A stretch of 64,000 nt of DNA. Origin: Archangium gephyra. GTDB lineage: Bacteria > Myxococcota > Myxococcia > Myxococcales > Myxococcaceae. Position 1 is the first letter of the stretch. Each line of letters begins with the position of its first letter. The notes beneath the pieces are model-generated. The model ran no database searches and was not told the origin of the DNA. It worked only from the letters and a program-made list of their open reading frames with translations. Where the stretch lies: NCBI GenBank assembly GCA_003243425.1, contig QFQP01000012.1:99387-163386 (forward strand), in the 5' to 3' direction. Position numbers and translations under genes: made by a program. Shown here in pieces: positions 25,581-34,243 of this stretch.

Positions 25581-26168
25581 TCAGTCCAGCAACGGCACGA
25601 AGCGCACGCCGAGGAGCGGCACCGACTTGAACGAGCCATCGTGCCGCTTCTCGATTCGCAACAGCTGCGCACCTTCCGTCGGCCCGAACGGAATCACCAG
25701 GCGCCCGCCCACCGCGAGCTGCTCCAGCAACGCCTTCGGAATGTCCGCCGTCGCCGCGCACACCACGATGGCATCGAACGGCGCCATCTCGGGCCAGCCC
25801 GCGGCGCCGTTACCCACGCGCAGATGCACGTTCCCGTAGTCCGCCAACGCCACCTGCGCGCGCTCGACCAGCGGCGCCATCACGTCGATGGCGAACACCT
25901 CGTCGCAGAGCTTCGAGAGAATCGCCGTCTGGTAGCCCGAGCCCGAGCCCACCTCGAGCACGCGTGACGTCGGCGTGAGCGCCAGCTGATCAACCATGAA
26001 GGCGATCAACGACGGCTGACTGGCGGTCTGCCCGAAGCCGATGGGCAGCGGGCGATCCTCCGCGGCGCGCGACTTCAGGGCGTCGGGAAGAAAATCGGCG
26101 CGTGCGACCTCGTCGAACGCAGCGCGCACCCGCGGGTCGTGAACTGGAAGTTCGGTGTTCACCAGCAC
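25581..26168 (-). CDS. pcm: protein-L-isoaspartate O-methyltransferase
   Basis: A 195-residue class I methyltransferase of the PCMT family. PVHDPRVRAAFDEVARADFL opens the protein, RPLPIGFGQTASQPSLIAFM is the conserved substrate-loop region, VLEVGSGSGYQTAIL is SAM motif I, and GRLVIPFGPTEG ends the core. It repairs isoaspartyl residues by methylating them from SAM. The start is not certain: GTG at 26168 gives the best family length, GTG at 26162 is also possible. An ATP-grasp remnant follows the stop in the same frame. Confidence 0.88.
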   Translation of the reverse strand: MLVNTELPVHDPRVRAAFDEVARADFLPDALKSRAAEDRPLPIGFGQTASQPSLIAFMVDQLALTPTSRVLEVGSGSGYQTAILSKLCDEVFAIDVMAPLVERAQVALADYGNVHLRVGNGAAGWPEMAPFDAIVVCAATADIPKALLEQLAVGGRLVIPFGPTEGAQLLRIEKRHDGSFKSVPLLGVRFVPLLD

Positions 26169-26283
26169 GGCGTAACGACGGCCAACCAGTGGTGACACCC
26201 CAACCTCGAAACGTGTGCAGAGAAAATCTCGACGGGTTCGGGAGGTGTGACGAGCGGCGCCACGCGCGTATGGTGCCCGCATT

Positions 26284-27441
26284 GTGCGACCTCTGCGCCC
26301 GTGGCTCCTGCTCTTCGCCGCCTGCAGCCCGTTGACCCCGCGACTCCCGGTGGAAACTCCGAGGGGGCTGATGTGCGATCGCCTCTCGATTCCCGCCGGC
26401 TCACTGACCGACACGCTGGCGGCGGCGCAGCCCGGTGACTGCATCATTCTTCCCGCCGGCACCTACGAAGGCAGCTTCGTGTTGCCCGAAGACGTCAGCA
26501 TCGCGGCCAGCGCCGGCGCCGACGTCACGCTCACCGGCGGCGACCCGGTGCTCAGCATCGTGGGCGGCCGACGTTCGGTGGTGCAGGGCCTCAAGATTCT
26601 CGCCGGTCAAGGCGGCGGCATCGCCATCGAGCCGGGGCCCGCGCAGCTCATCGGCGTGAAGGTCTCGCAGGCGAAAGACGAGGCGCTGCTCGCCACCTGC
26701 ACGCGCGAAGACTGTGACGAGCGCGAAGTGGTCATCACCGATTCCGAGCTCACGCAGAGCGGCGTCGGCCTGCGTGTGAAGGGCGCGAAGGTTCGCGTCA
26801 GTGGCGGCCGCATCGCCGAGCAGCTCGGCACGTCGCTGAGCGCGGGTTCAGGCGTGGTGGCCAGCGGTGGCGCCAAGGTGCAGCTCGACAACGTGCTGGT
26901 GGAAGACAACCAGAACGTCGGCGTGCTCATCGACGGAGCGGCGACGCGCGCGTCACTGACCTCGTGCAACGTGAAGCACAACCTCGGGCGTGGCCTGTGG
27001 GTGCAGGGCCAGACCGCCGACGCGGGCGAGGTGACCGTCGACGTGAACGGCGGCGAGTTCAACGACAACGCGCTGGTGGGCATCGGCGCGCGCGACACCG
27101 TGGGCCTGCGCGTCACCAACGCCGCCGTGAAGTCGACCACCATGGTCCGGGTGCCCGTCGACATCTCGCGCAGTGAAGACGTCGGCGACGGAGTCGGCCT
27201 CTTCAATGGCGCACGCGCGATTACGCTGCAGGGCGTGACCCTCGAGAACAACGCCCGCGCGCAGCTGCTCGCCGATTCCGTCGGCAGTGACGTGAAGATT
27301 GAAAGCACCACCTTCACCGGCGGGCAGTACCGCGCCGTGGTGCAGCAGACCGCGGAGGCCGTGCAGGTCGACGCCATGGCGCTCGACGACGCGGGCGTGC
27401 GCCTGTTCGTGAACGCCGCGGCCATCGGGCTGACGCCGTGA
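26284..27441 (+). CDS. lipoprotein with right-handed parallel beta-helix, 385 residues
   Basis: The N-terminus MRPLRPWLLLFAACSP is a lipoprotein signal with lipobox FAAC. The rest is a right-handed parallel beta-helix: AAQPGDCIILPAGTYEG is the usual entry motif, followed by about ten turns with a G/N/V-rich rhythm (VTLTGGDPVLSIVGG, GVGLRVKGAKVRVSGG). No catalytic residues of a known polysaccharide lyase are evident. Such proteins are surface or outer-membrane anchored and may bind or cleave glycans. The stop overlaps the start of the next beta-helix gene (GTGA at 27438-27441), so both are made together. GTG start. Confidence 0.8.
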   Translation: MRPLRPWLLLFAACSPLTPRLPVETPRGLMCDRLSIPAGSLTDTLAAAQPGDCIILPAGTYEGSFVLPEDVSIAASAGADVTLTGGDPVLSIVGGRRSVVQGLKILAGQGGGIAIEPGPAQLIGVKVSQAKDEALLATCTREDCDEREVVITDSELTQSGVGLRVKGAKVRVSGGRIAEQLGTSLSAGSGVVASGGAKVQLDNVLVEDNQNVGVLIDGAATRASLTSCNVKHNLGRGLWVQGQTADAGEVTVDVNGGEFNDNALVGIGARDTVGLRVTNAAVKSTTMVRVPVDISRSEDVGDGVGLFNGARAITLQGVTLENNARAQLLADSVGSDVKIESTTFTGGQYRAVVQQTAEAVQVDAMALDDAGVRLFVNAAAIGLTP

Positions 27442-29825
27442 AACGGCTCGTGCTGGTGGTCTCGACGCTCGCCTGTGTCGGTTGCTCGCCGCCGATGATG
27501 ACGGGCCCGGACAGCGGAGCGCCCGGCGTCGACGCAGGGTGCGGCGCGGGCACGATGGCCGCCGCCAACGGCGCCTGCGTCGAAGTCGGCGCGCGCTGCG
27601 GTGAAGGCTTTCGACGCGACGACTCGGGCTTCGGGTGTGTGCCCGTGCTGGCGACGTGCGGCGCAGGTCAGCTCGCAGTACCCGGCGTCGACTGCGCAGA
27701 CATCGGTTGGCGCACCTGCCCCGCGAACTTCACGCGCAGCGCCGACGGGTGGTCGTGCGACCCGATTCTGCCGACCGTGACCTGTACCGGCGCCACACGC
27801 GCCGCTCTCGGGGGCACGTCGTGCGCGCCAATCGGTGACTGCAACGCAGCGTTTCCTCCGGCCACGGCGACGTACTTCGTCGACGCCACCGCCACACCCG
27901 ACGCGACGCACTTCACCACCATCGCCGCGGCGCTGAGCGCAGCGCCCGCGGGCGCTACCGTCGCCATCGCCCCGGGCACGTATCGCGAGTCGGTGACGGT
28001 GCCGCGCGCGGTGAAGCTCATCGGCAGGTGCGCGGCCCAGGTCACGCTCATCGGCAGCCCCGCGGTGTTCGTCGAGGCCATCAATGGCGTCGAAATCGAA
28101 GGCGTCACCCTGCGTGATTCGCTCATCGGCCTGCGGGTCGAGCGCGCCGCGAAGGTGGCGCTGCGCCACGCGGTGCTCGAGCACAACGAGCGCTCGTCGG
28201 TGCAGCTGCTCGACCCCGGCACCGACGTCACGCTGGAAGACGTCGTGGTTCGCGACACCATCGCCGACACCACCACCGCGAGCTTCGGTCAGGGCATCGC
28301 GGCGTCGTTCGGCGCGGCGCTCACGCTGCGCGACGTCGAGCTGCGCAACAACTTCGAGACCGGGCTCTTCCTCGACCGCGACGACACCCGGGCCACCTTG
28401 CTGCGCGTGGTGGTCACCGACACCAGGCCACGCGCCAGCACCGGCAGGCTGGGCTGGGGCATCGGCGCCCAGCGCGGCGCCTCGCTCACCGCGACCGAGG
28501 TCTTCGTCGCGCGCAACTCCACCAGTGGCATCGCCATCATCGGCGCCACGAGCACCGGCACCTTGCGCGACGTGCTGGTGCGCGAGACCCGCGTGGGCCT
28601 CGACAACGGCGGCGGCCCGCAAGCGCTGGGCGTGTCATTCAGCGCGGGCGCGACCGGCACGTGGTTCGGCGGCGCGAGTGAGAACGCGCCCGGCATGCTG
28701 GTGCACGTGGCCGACGCGATGACCTCGGTGACCGTGGAAGACGTGACCGTCAGGCAGGGCGCCGAGATGGGCGGCGCGGTCAGCGGCGGCATCACGGTGG
28801 AAGCCGGCGCCAGGGCCACCGTGCGCCGCGTGGCCGTGCGCAACGCGGCGTCTACCGGCGTGCGGGCGCTCGACTCGGAGCTCGTCGCAGAGCGCGTCGG
28901 CATCTACGACACCGCGGGTGGCGGGCTGCTGTCGGCGGCGAGCGTCGTCGAGGCCACACAGGTGTTCATCAGCGGCCACGAAGATGTCGGGGCCCGCGTG
29001 CAGGAGCAGGGAACGCTGTCGCTGTCGAAGTGCGTGGTGGAACACGGTCGCGGAGACCTCGCCTTCGGCCTCGCCGCCGAAGACGGTGTGCTCATCGTCG
29101 ACGCGTGCGCGGTGAGCGATGCCTCGACGGCCGGCGTCTACGCGACGGTGGCCGCGGTCGCCGACCTCACCAACTCCACCATCGACGGCGTGAAGCTCGA
29201 TGCCGACGGCGAGTTCGGCCAGGGCGTGGTCGCGCAGCGCGGCGCGACCATCACCTTGCGCGACGTCACCATCACCGGCGCGCACAGCGCCGGCCTCCAG
29301 TCGGCCGACGCCAACTCGCTGGTGAGCTCCGAGCGCGTGCTGGTGCGTGGCACGTTGCCCAACGGCGCCGGCACCCGCGGCCGTGGCGCCAACGCCAACT
29401 TCCTGGGCAGCCTGCGCGCCACCTCGACGCTGTTCCTCGACAACCAGCAGGTCGGGGTGTTCGCGTTCCAGTCGCGCGTCGACCTCGTCGATTCGTTCAT
29501 CAAAGGCGTGAAGACCGACCCGGGGCTCTCGTACGGGAACGGCATCGAAGCGCTCACCGACGGCGTCATCGTGATGCGCGGCGGCGGCCTGTCGGAATGT
29601 GAGGGCATCGCGGCGGTGTTCGCGGAGGCCGCCGGCTCGATGGACGCGGTGTACGTGTTCGACAACGAAATCGGGCTCCACGCGCAGGACGGCTCGACCG
29701 TCGAAGAGCTCGCGTCGGTGCCGGCGACGCTGACCTCGCGGCAGGTGGTGGTGAGCACCAGCACCGTGTTCGAAGCCAACCGCGCCAAGTTGAGCGGGTC
29801 GACGGTGCCCGTTCCGGCGCCTTGA
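27438..29825 (+). CDS. larger beta-helix lipoprotein, 795 residues
   Basis: Lipobox CVGC near residue 16 is followed by a linker with PDSGAPGVDAG and a cysteine-rich region (about 30-140) of four or five disulfide-bonded units (ARCGEGFRRDDSGFGC, ATCGAGQLAVPGVDC). From residue 150 a long right-handed beta-helix runs to the end: TIAAALSAAPAGATVAIAPG then TYRESVTVP is the entry, with more than twenty turns. It is a paralogue-like partner of the preceding gene, translationally coupled to it. Role unknown; an anchored adhesin or glycan-active enzyme is plausible. The TGA stop is the left half of a TGATCA that also ends the convergent pseudopilin gene. GTG start. Confidence 0.82.
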   Translation: MKRLVLVVSTLACVGCSPPMMTGPDSGAPGVDAGCGAGTMAAANGACVEVGARCGEGFRRDDSGFGCVPVLATCGAGQLAVPGVDCADIGWRTCPANFTRSADGWSCDPILPTVTCTGATRAALGGTSCAPIGDCNAAFPPATATYFVDATATPDATHFTTIAAALSAAPAGATVAIAPGTYRESVTVPRAVKLIGRCAAQVTLIGSPAVFVEAINGVEIEGVTLRDSLIGLRVERAAKVALRHAVLEHNERSSVQLLDPGTDVTLEDVVVRDTIADTTTASFGQGIAASFGAALTLRDVELRNNFETGLFLDRDDTRATLLRVVVTDTRPRASTGRLGWGIGAQRGASLTATEVFVARNSTSGIAIIGATSTGTLRDVLVRETRVGLDNGGGPQALGVSFSAGATGTWFGGASENAPGMLVHVADAMTSVTVEDVTVRQGAEMGGAVSGGITVEAGARATVRRVAVRNAASTGVRALDSELVAERVGIYDTAGGGLLSAASVVEATQVFISGHEDVGARVQEQGTLSLSKCVVEHGRGDLAFGLAAEDGVLIVDACAVSDASTAGVYATVAAVADLTNSTIDGVKLDADGEFGQGVVAQRGATITLRDVTITGAHSAGLQSADANSLVSSERVLVRGTLPNGAGTRGRGANANFLGSLRATSTLFLDNQQVGVFAFQSRVDLVDSFIKGVKTDPGLSYGNGIEALTDGVIVMRGGGLSECEGIAAVFAEAAGSMDAVYVFDNEIGLHAQDGSTVEELASVPATLTSRQVVVSTSTVFEANRAKLSGSTVPVPAP

Positions 29826-30205
29826 TCACCGCGCGACGATGTCTTCGTTCAGGTCTTCGCCGCCCGGCGCACCGTCAGCGCCGAGGCTGGTGACCATCGG
29901 CTCGCCGTCACGCAGCCCGTAGACCAGCGCGTGGCCCCACGGGTCTTTCGGTTCGGTCTTGAGCACGCGCGCTTGATCAACGCGCCGAAGCCCTCGGCTT
30001 GATCCGGGTAGCGGCCGCGGCTGCCACGGTACATCTCGAGCGCGTCCCTCGCCGTCCGCACGTCCAGCTCGGCGGTGCGCCGCATGGAGTCGTCGTGCAC
30101 GCCCACTGCGTACACGCCGACGGCGGCCATCAGCATCGACACGATGGCGATGTAGACGATGATTTCGATGAGCGAGACACCTCGCGGGTGACGACGACGA
30201 CGCAT
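29826..30205 (-). pseudogene. GspG-like pseudopilin with a frameshift
   Basis: The N-terminal part from 30205 has a good GGAG site and a type IV pilin signal RRHPRG|VSLIEIIVYIAIVSM, then the alphaC region ARDALEMYRGSRGRYPDQAE and GFGALIKR. At 29964-29973, in the run CGCGCGC, the frame must shift by one base to continue as VLKTEPKDPWGHALVYGLRD and VTSLGADGAPGGEDLNEDI, which is the conserved C-terminal half of GspG including the calcium-binding region. Together the parts give a normal-length (about 126 residues) type II secretion major pseudopilin. No other gsp genes are nearby. Sequencing error in the CG run or real decay are both possible. Confidence 0.75.
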
Positions 30206-30349
30206 GTGGAGCTCTCCCTGAAGACGCTCCCAGGACGCGCCGCCGCGATTGCGAGCCACGTGCCACGCGTCTTGCGCCCGGAACACCCGAGCCGCAGTCT
30301 CGCCGGCCGGTCAGTTCGTCACCCGTGCCACCGCACGACTGTCACTTCG

Positions 30350-31325
30350 TCACGGGCAAACGCGCTGCGACGACGCCCCGCCGAGCAGCACCGCGAAGCT
30401 CGTGAAGTGGTTGGTCTTGCCACACACCTGCCGGTCGCCGCCCGCGCCCGCCGCCCGCACCGACAGACACTCGTCTTCACAGACCCAGCGGCCGCGGCCC
30501 TCGTCGAAGAACGCGAGGCACGCACTGCCGGCGTCGGTCGCCTGCGGCACCGCGAAGCAGAGCTCGACCTGTTCGCGCGTCACGAACGGCGAGACCTTGA
30601 AGTCGAGCACCACGCCCGCCGACGCACTGCCGAGGTCTGACGGGCGCACCGGCGTCTCGCGCACCTCGACCTTGCGAGGCGTGCCGGGCTGGAAGTCGGC
30701 GCTCATGCGCAGCGCGAAGTTGGAGCCGCTGGCGACGCCTCCATCTGCCGCGACGACCAGCGTGTCGCGCGCCGCGGTGGCCAGACACATGCGCTCGCCA
30801 CAGGTCAACGAAGCCGGCGCACGCACCGGCCTGCCCACGAAGGCGCGGCTGAAGTGCGAGGCGCGCGCGAACACCCGCCCCGTCGCCGACCACCACGTCG
30901 GCAGCGGCTCGAACTCGCCGGCGGCATTCGTCCAGTACACGAGCTGCACTTCGCCGCTCTGCGCAGGCGTGACGTCGAAGGCCACCGACACGTCGGTCGC
31001 GAACTGTGTGCCCGAAGGGCCGAACTCGAACACCGGCGTGAGCGGCGTGACGTCGGCGAGCTGTGGCGTCTGCGTCGAGAGGGCGACGGTCACGTCGGTC
31101 GCCGCAGCGAGCGCCCCTTCACCGATGGTGAGCTGCAACGCGTCCAACTGAACGAAACCACCCGTAGCGTCGATGGTGACGACGGCGTGCATTCCCGCGT
31201 CGTGCGCGCCCGCGTCGGCGCACGCTGGCGTCGGGCGAACCCGCATCTGGGAGCTCGGGCTTCGAGCCACACGCGACGATGAAGAGAGACGACGGCACCA
31301 GGAGCGCCCGACGCAGAGAGATCAT
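30350..31325 (-). pseudogene. lipoprotein, frameshifted near the N-terminus
   Basis: The start at 31325 gives a lipoprotein signal (RRALLVPSSLFIVAC, then GSKPELPDAGSPDA). Around 31215-31235 the frame must shift by one base to continue as CADAGAHDAGMHAVVTIDAT and the roughly 290-residue body that ends at 30350. The D-A-G linker continues across the shift, which argues that both frames belong to one gene. The body is beta-rich with a ZU5-like opening (LTIGEGALAAATDVTVALS), seven or more cysteines, and no recognised enzyme domain. Myxobacteria carry many such anchored proteins. Function unknown. Confidence 0.65.
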
Positions 31326-31413
31326 GTGACCGTCAGCGTAGCGTGTGGGCCGAGGTGTTCATGCACGTGATTGAGGTTTGCGCGTGCGCTCGTCGGGGCT
31401 CAAACTGACTCGC

Positions 31414-32085
31414 ATGTCTGAAGCAGCGAAGCCCTCCGCGCCCGAGACCGTGCTGGTGGTCGACGACGAGCAGACCATCGTCAACGTGCTGGTGATGGGC
31501 TTCAAGAGGGCGGGCATTCCCACCAGGACCGCGCTCACCGCCGAAGACGCGATGCTGCTGCTCGAGGCGCACGACTTCGCCGCGGTGGTGACCGACAAGA
31601 ACCTGCCGGGCCAGAGCGGGTTGGACCTGCTGCGCTACGTGAACGAGAAGAAGAGCAACTGCGCGCGCATCGTCATCACCGGCTTCGTGAACACCGACTC
31701 GGTGCTCGAGGCGCTGCGGCTGGGCGCCGACGACTATCTGCTCAAGCCCTTCGAGAGCATCATGCTGGTGGTCGAGCGCGTGAAGCACGCCATCACGCAT
31801 CGCCGTACGCTGGCTGAAAGGCAGCAGCTCTCAGACGCGCTGCGCACGCTCGAGAAGTCGCTGCGACGGAGCGAAGCCACGGCGTTCCAGTCGCGCACCG
31901 AGCTCGACCTCTTTCAGAACGTCGTCGACCTGAAGATAGCAGACGCCACGCGCGCGCTGCAGGACCGCGTCGACGAGCTCGAAGCCGAACGCGCGCGATT
32001 GCGTGCGACGTTGAAGGAGCTCGCGGCCGTCGCCGACGACAAGCTCAAGCAACGGCTGCTCGCTGAAGTCGAAATTCTCGGGTGA
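31414..32085 (+). CDS. response regulator with C-terminal coiled coil
   Basis: A 223-residue protein. Residues 10-135 are a receiver domain: VLVVDDEQTIVN carries the acidic pocket, VVTDKNLPGQSG the phospho-Asp, RIVITGF the Thr, and YLLKPFES the Lys. Residues 140-220 form a long helical segment rich in Leu, Arg and Glu (LRTLEKSLRRSEA, VDELEAERARLRATLKELA), probably a coiled coil. There is no DNA-binding domain, so output is likely through protein contact. No kinase gene is adjacent. The following gene starts 6 bp downstream. Confidence 0.88.
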   Translation: MSEAAKPSAPETVLVVDDEQTIVNVLVMGFKRAGIPTRTALTAEDAMLLLEAHDFAAVVTDKNLPGQSGLDLLRYVNEKKSNCARIVITGFVNTDSVLEALRLGADDYLLKPFESIMLVVERVKHAITHRRTLAERQQLSDALRTLEKSLRRSEATAFQSRTELDLFQNVVDLKIADATRALQDRVDELEAERARLRATLKELAAVADDKLKQRLLAEVEILG

Positions 32086-32091
32086 ACACAC

Positions 32092-32694
32092 ATGCGCATC
32101 GGCGTTCTCGGCACCGGTTCGGTCGGCAGGGCCATCAGCGGAAAGTTGTCTTCGCTGGGTCACGACGTGCGCGTGGGTTCACGAACCGCGGGCGAAGGCA
32201 AAGTGGTGTTCGGCGAAGCCGCGAAGTTCGGTGAGCTCGTCTTCAACTGCACGTCGGGCAACGGCGCGCTGGCCGCGCTGCAGTCATGTGGTGATGCGCT
32301 CGACGGCAAGGTGCTGCTCGACACCTCGAACCCGCTCGACTTCAGCAAGGGCTTCCCGCCGTCGCTCACGGTCTGCAACACCGACTCGCTGGCTGAGGTG
32401 ATTCAGCGAACGTTCCCGAAGGTGCGCGTGGTGAAGGCGCTCAACACGGTGAACCATTCGGTGATGGTCGAGCCGCGCAAGCTGGCCGACGGTGAACACG
32501 ACCTCCCGTTGTGCGGCAACGACGCGCGCGCGAAGGAAGACGTGAAGCGGTTGCTCACGAGCTTCGGGTGGAAGCACTTCGTCGACCTGGGCGACCTCAC
32601 CGGCGCCCGCGCGATGGAGATGTATCTCCCGCTGTGGGTGCGGCTGTACGGCGGGCTCAAGACCGCGGAGTTCAACTTCAAGCTGGTGAAGTGA
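32092..32694 (+). CDS. NAD(P)-binding oxidoreductase, NADP-F420-reductase-like
   Basis: A 200-residue protein with N-terminal MRIGVLGTGSVGRAISGKL, the GxGxxG nucleotide-binding motif, and RVGSRTAGEGK, where Ser/Arg after strand 2 suggests NADP(H). VKALNTVNHSVMVEP and GARAMEMYLPLWVRLYG match the family of F420-dependent NADP reductase-like and STEAP-like proteins, where substrate binds in the C-terminal helices. The actual substrate is unknown. It overlaps the next gene by one base (TGATG), so the two are coupled. Confidence 0.85.
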   Translation: MRIGVLGTGSVGRAISGKLSSLGHDVRVGSRTAGEGKVVFGEAAKFGELVFNCTSGNGALAALQSCGDALDGKVLLDTSNPLDFSKGFPPSLTVCNTDSLAEVIQRTFPKVRVVKALNTVNHSVMVEPRKLADGEHDLPLCGNDARAKEDVKRLLTSFGWKHFVDLGDLTGARAMEMYLPLWVRLYGGLKTAEFNFKLVK

Positions 32695-33377
32695 TGCCGG
32701 TGCCGTGGTTGTCGGGCGCGTACGTGGTCACGGAGCAGGCCCAGACGGTGACGACGTTCCCGCTCACCCTGCCCTTCGCGCGCACGCTCGACCTCTCACT
32801 CGACGATCGCGTGACGGTGTTCGTCGGCGAGAACGGCACCGGGAAGTCGACGGTCATCGAAGCCCTGGCGGAACTGGTCGGTCTCCCGTGGGACGGCGGG
32901 AGCGGAAACGAGCTGGCTGCTTCAGAACGAACCGGAGCGAAGCGGCTCGCGCACTTCATGCGGCCGCGAATCCGCAACAAGGCACCGAACAAGCACTTCT
33001 TCCGCGCGGAAGCCTTGAGCGACTTCGGTCATCTTCTGGAAGCGCGCGACAACGACCCGGACTTCAAATGGTTCGGTCACGACCCTTTCTCGCGCTTCGG
33101 AGGTGAATCGATTCGTCATCGCTCACACGGCGAAGCCACGAAGCTGCTGATCAAGTCGCACGATCGCCGCGGGCTCTACTTCTTCGACGAACCCGAGAAC
33201 GCGCTCTCACCCAGAGCCCAGCTCGACTTCGTGAAGCTCGTCGAGGAGCGCGTCGCCATCGTCATGAGCATCAAGCGCGCGCGCATCATCAGCTTCGACA
33301 CGCCTGAGCTGGCCGTCGTGAAGCGCGAAGAGACCAACGCGTGGAAGACCTACGCGACGCTCTTTTCGAAGCTGTGA
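32694..33377 (+). CDS. small AAA/ABC-type ATPase lacking the H-loop
   Basis: A 227-residue P-loop ATPase: Walker A GENGTGKST at about 43-51, signature-like RSHGEATKLLI, Walker B GLYFFDEPENALSP. In relatives the Walker B is followed within about 25 residues by a strand ending ATHSP (H-loop). Here the corresponding stretch reads VEERVAIVMSIKRARIISFD and is about six residues shorter, with no Thr-His. Either a small in-frame deletion has removed the switch histidine or this lineage works without it. The cellular role of this stand-alone family is unknown. Confidence 0.75.
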   Translation: MPVPWLSGAYVVTEQAQTVTTFPLTLPFARTLDLSLDDRVTVFVGENGTGKSTVIEALAELVGLPWDGGSGNELAASERTGAKRLAHFMRPRIRNKAPNKHFFRAEALSDFGHLLEARDNDPDFKWFGHDPFSRFGGESIRHRSHGEATKLLIKSHDRRGLYFFDEPENALSPRAQLDFVKLVEERVAIVMSIKRARIISFDTPELAVVKREETNAWKTYATLFSKL

Positions 33378-33556
33378 TTGCTGCGTGCGGAGGAACCACA
33401 GGTTGCTCGTGCGGCTGGTCAACGGCACGAAGCCACCGAGCGGCGGCAGCGCAGCGTTCTTCGACTTTGCGACGCCAGTGAATGGCTGAGCGCCGATTGC
33501 CGTCGTGGACCTTCACCGACCGAGCTGAGAAGAACGCCCACAGCCCCGCGCGCTGA

Positions 33557-34225
33557 TCAGCGCAACAGGTCGAGCTGCGCGGTCTTCGGTGGCTCCAACA
33601 ACTCAGGCCCCTCGTGGTTCACGTTGTTCACCCGCTTCGACACCTCACGGAGCGCGAGGCCCTCTCGCGGCGCCATCAACTCCATCAACCTGTCGACGTC
33701 TTCACTCTTCGAGAGCCACAGCATGCGGCCTTCGTCGTCGAGCAGCACCGGCATGCGGTCGTGCAGCTTCGCGAGCTCCTTCGACGGCGCGCAGGTGAGA
33801 ATCGTGAACGTGTCGACGCTCACGTCTTCCTGCGAGGTCCACGTGCTCCAGAGCCCCGCCGCGAGTGACAGCGCACCCGACGCATCGCTCACGAAGTACG
33901 GCCGCTTGTCTTCGGTCCACTCGTAGAAGCCGCTCATCGGCACCACGCAGCGGTGCGACGTCACGAGCGCCTTGTACGTGCCGTGCGAGAGCAACTTCTC
34001 GGACCGCGCGTTGATGAAGCGGCTGGCGATCTTCACGTCCTTCGCCCACCGCGGGAGCAACCCGAAGCGCGCCAGCTTCGCCTGCTCGGGCGCGGCGCTC
34101 ATGATGACCGGGCACTCCTGCGTGGGCGCGAGGTTGAAGCGCGGCACCCACGCAGGCACTGCGCTCAGCTTCAGCTCTTCAGCCAACTGCTTGCTCGATG
34201 CGTTCAGTGAATACCGGGCGCACAT
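33557..34225 (-). CDS. SRAP (HMCES/YedK family) DNA-protein crosslinking protein
   Basis: A 222-residue SRAP-domain protein. The catalytic Cys2 is present at the N-terminus (MCARYS), FNLAPTQECPVI supplies the conserved Asn/Pro region, FINARSEKLLSHGTYKALV and RCVVPMSGFYEW (catalytic Glu and nearby residues) follow, and LHDRMPVLL contains the conserved His. The family binds abasic sites in single-stranded DNA through Cys2 and shields them during replication. Met1 must be removed for activity. The stop is in a TGATCA (33554-33559). Confidence 0.93.
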   Translation of the reverse strand: MCARYSLNASSKQLAEELKLSAVPAWVPRFNLAPTQECPVIMSAAPEQAKLARFGLLPRWAKDVKIASRFINARSEKLLSHGTYKALVTSHRCVVPMSGFYEWTEDKRPYFVSDASGALSLAAGLWSTWTSQEDVSVDTFTILTCAPSKELAKLHDRMPVLLDDEGRMLWLSKSEDVDRLMELMAPREGLALREVSKRVNNVNHEGPELLEPPKTAQLDLLR

Positions 34226-34243
34226 GGCTTCACTGTAACGACC

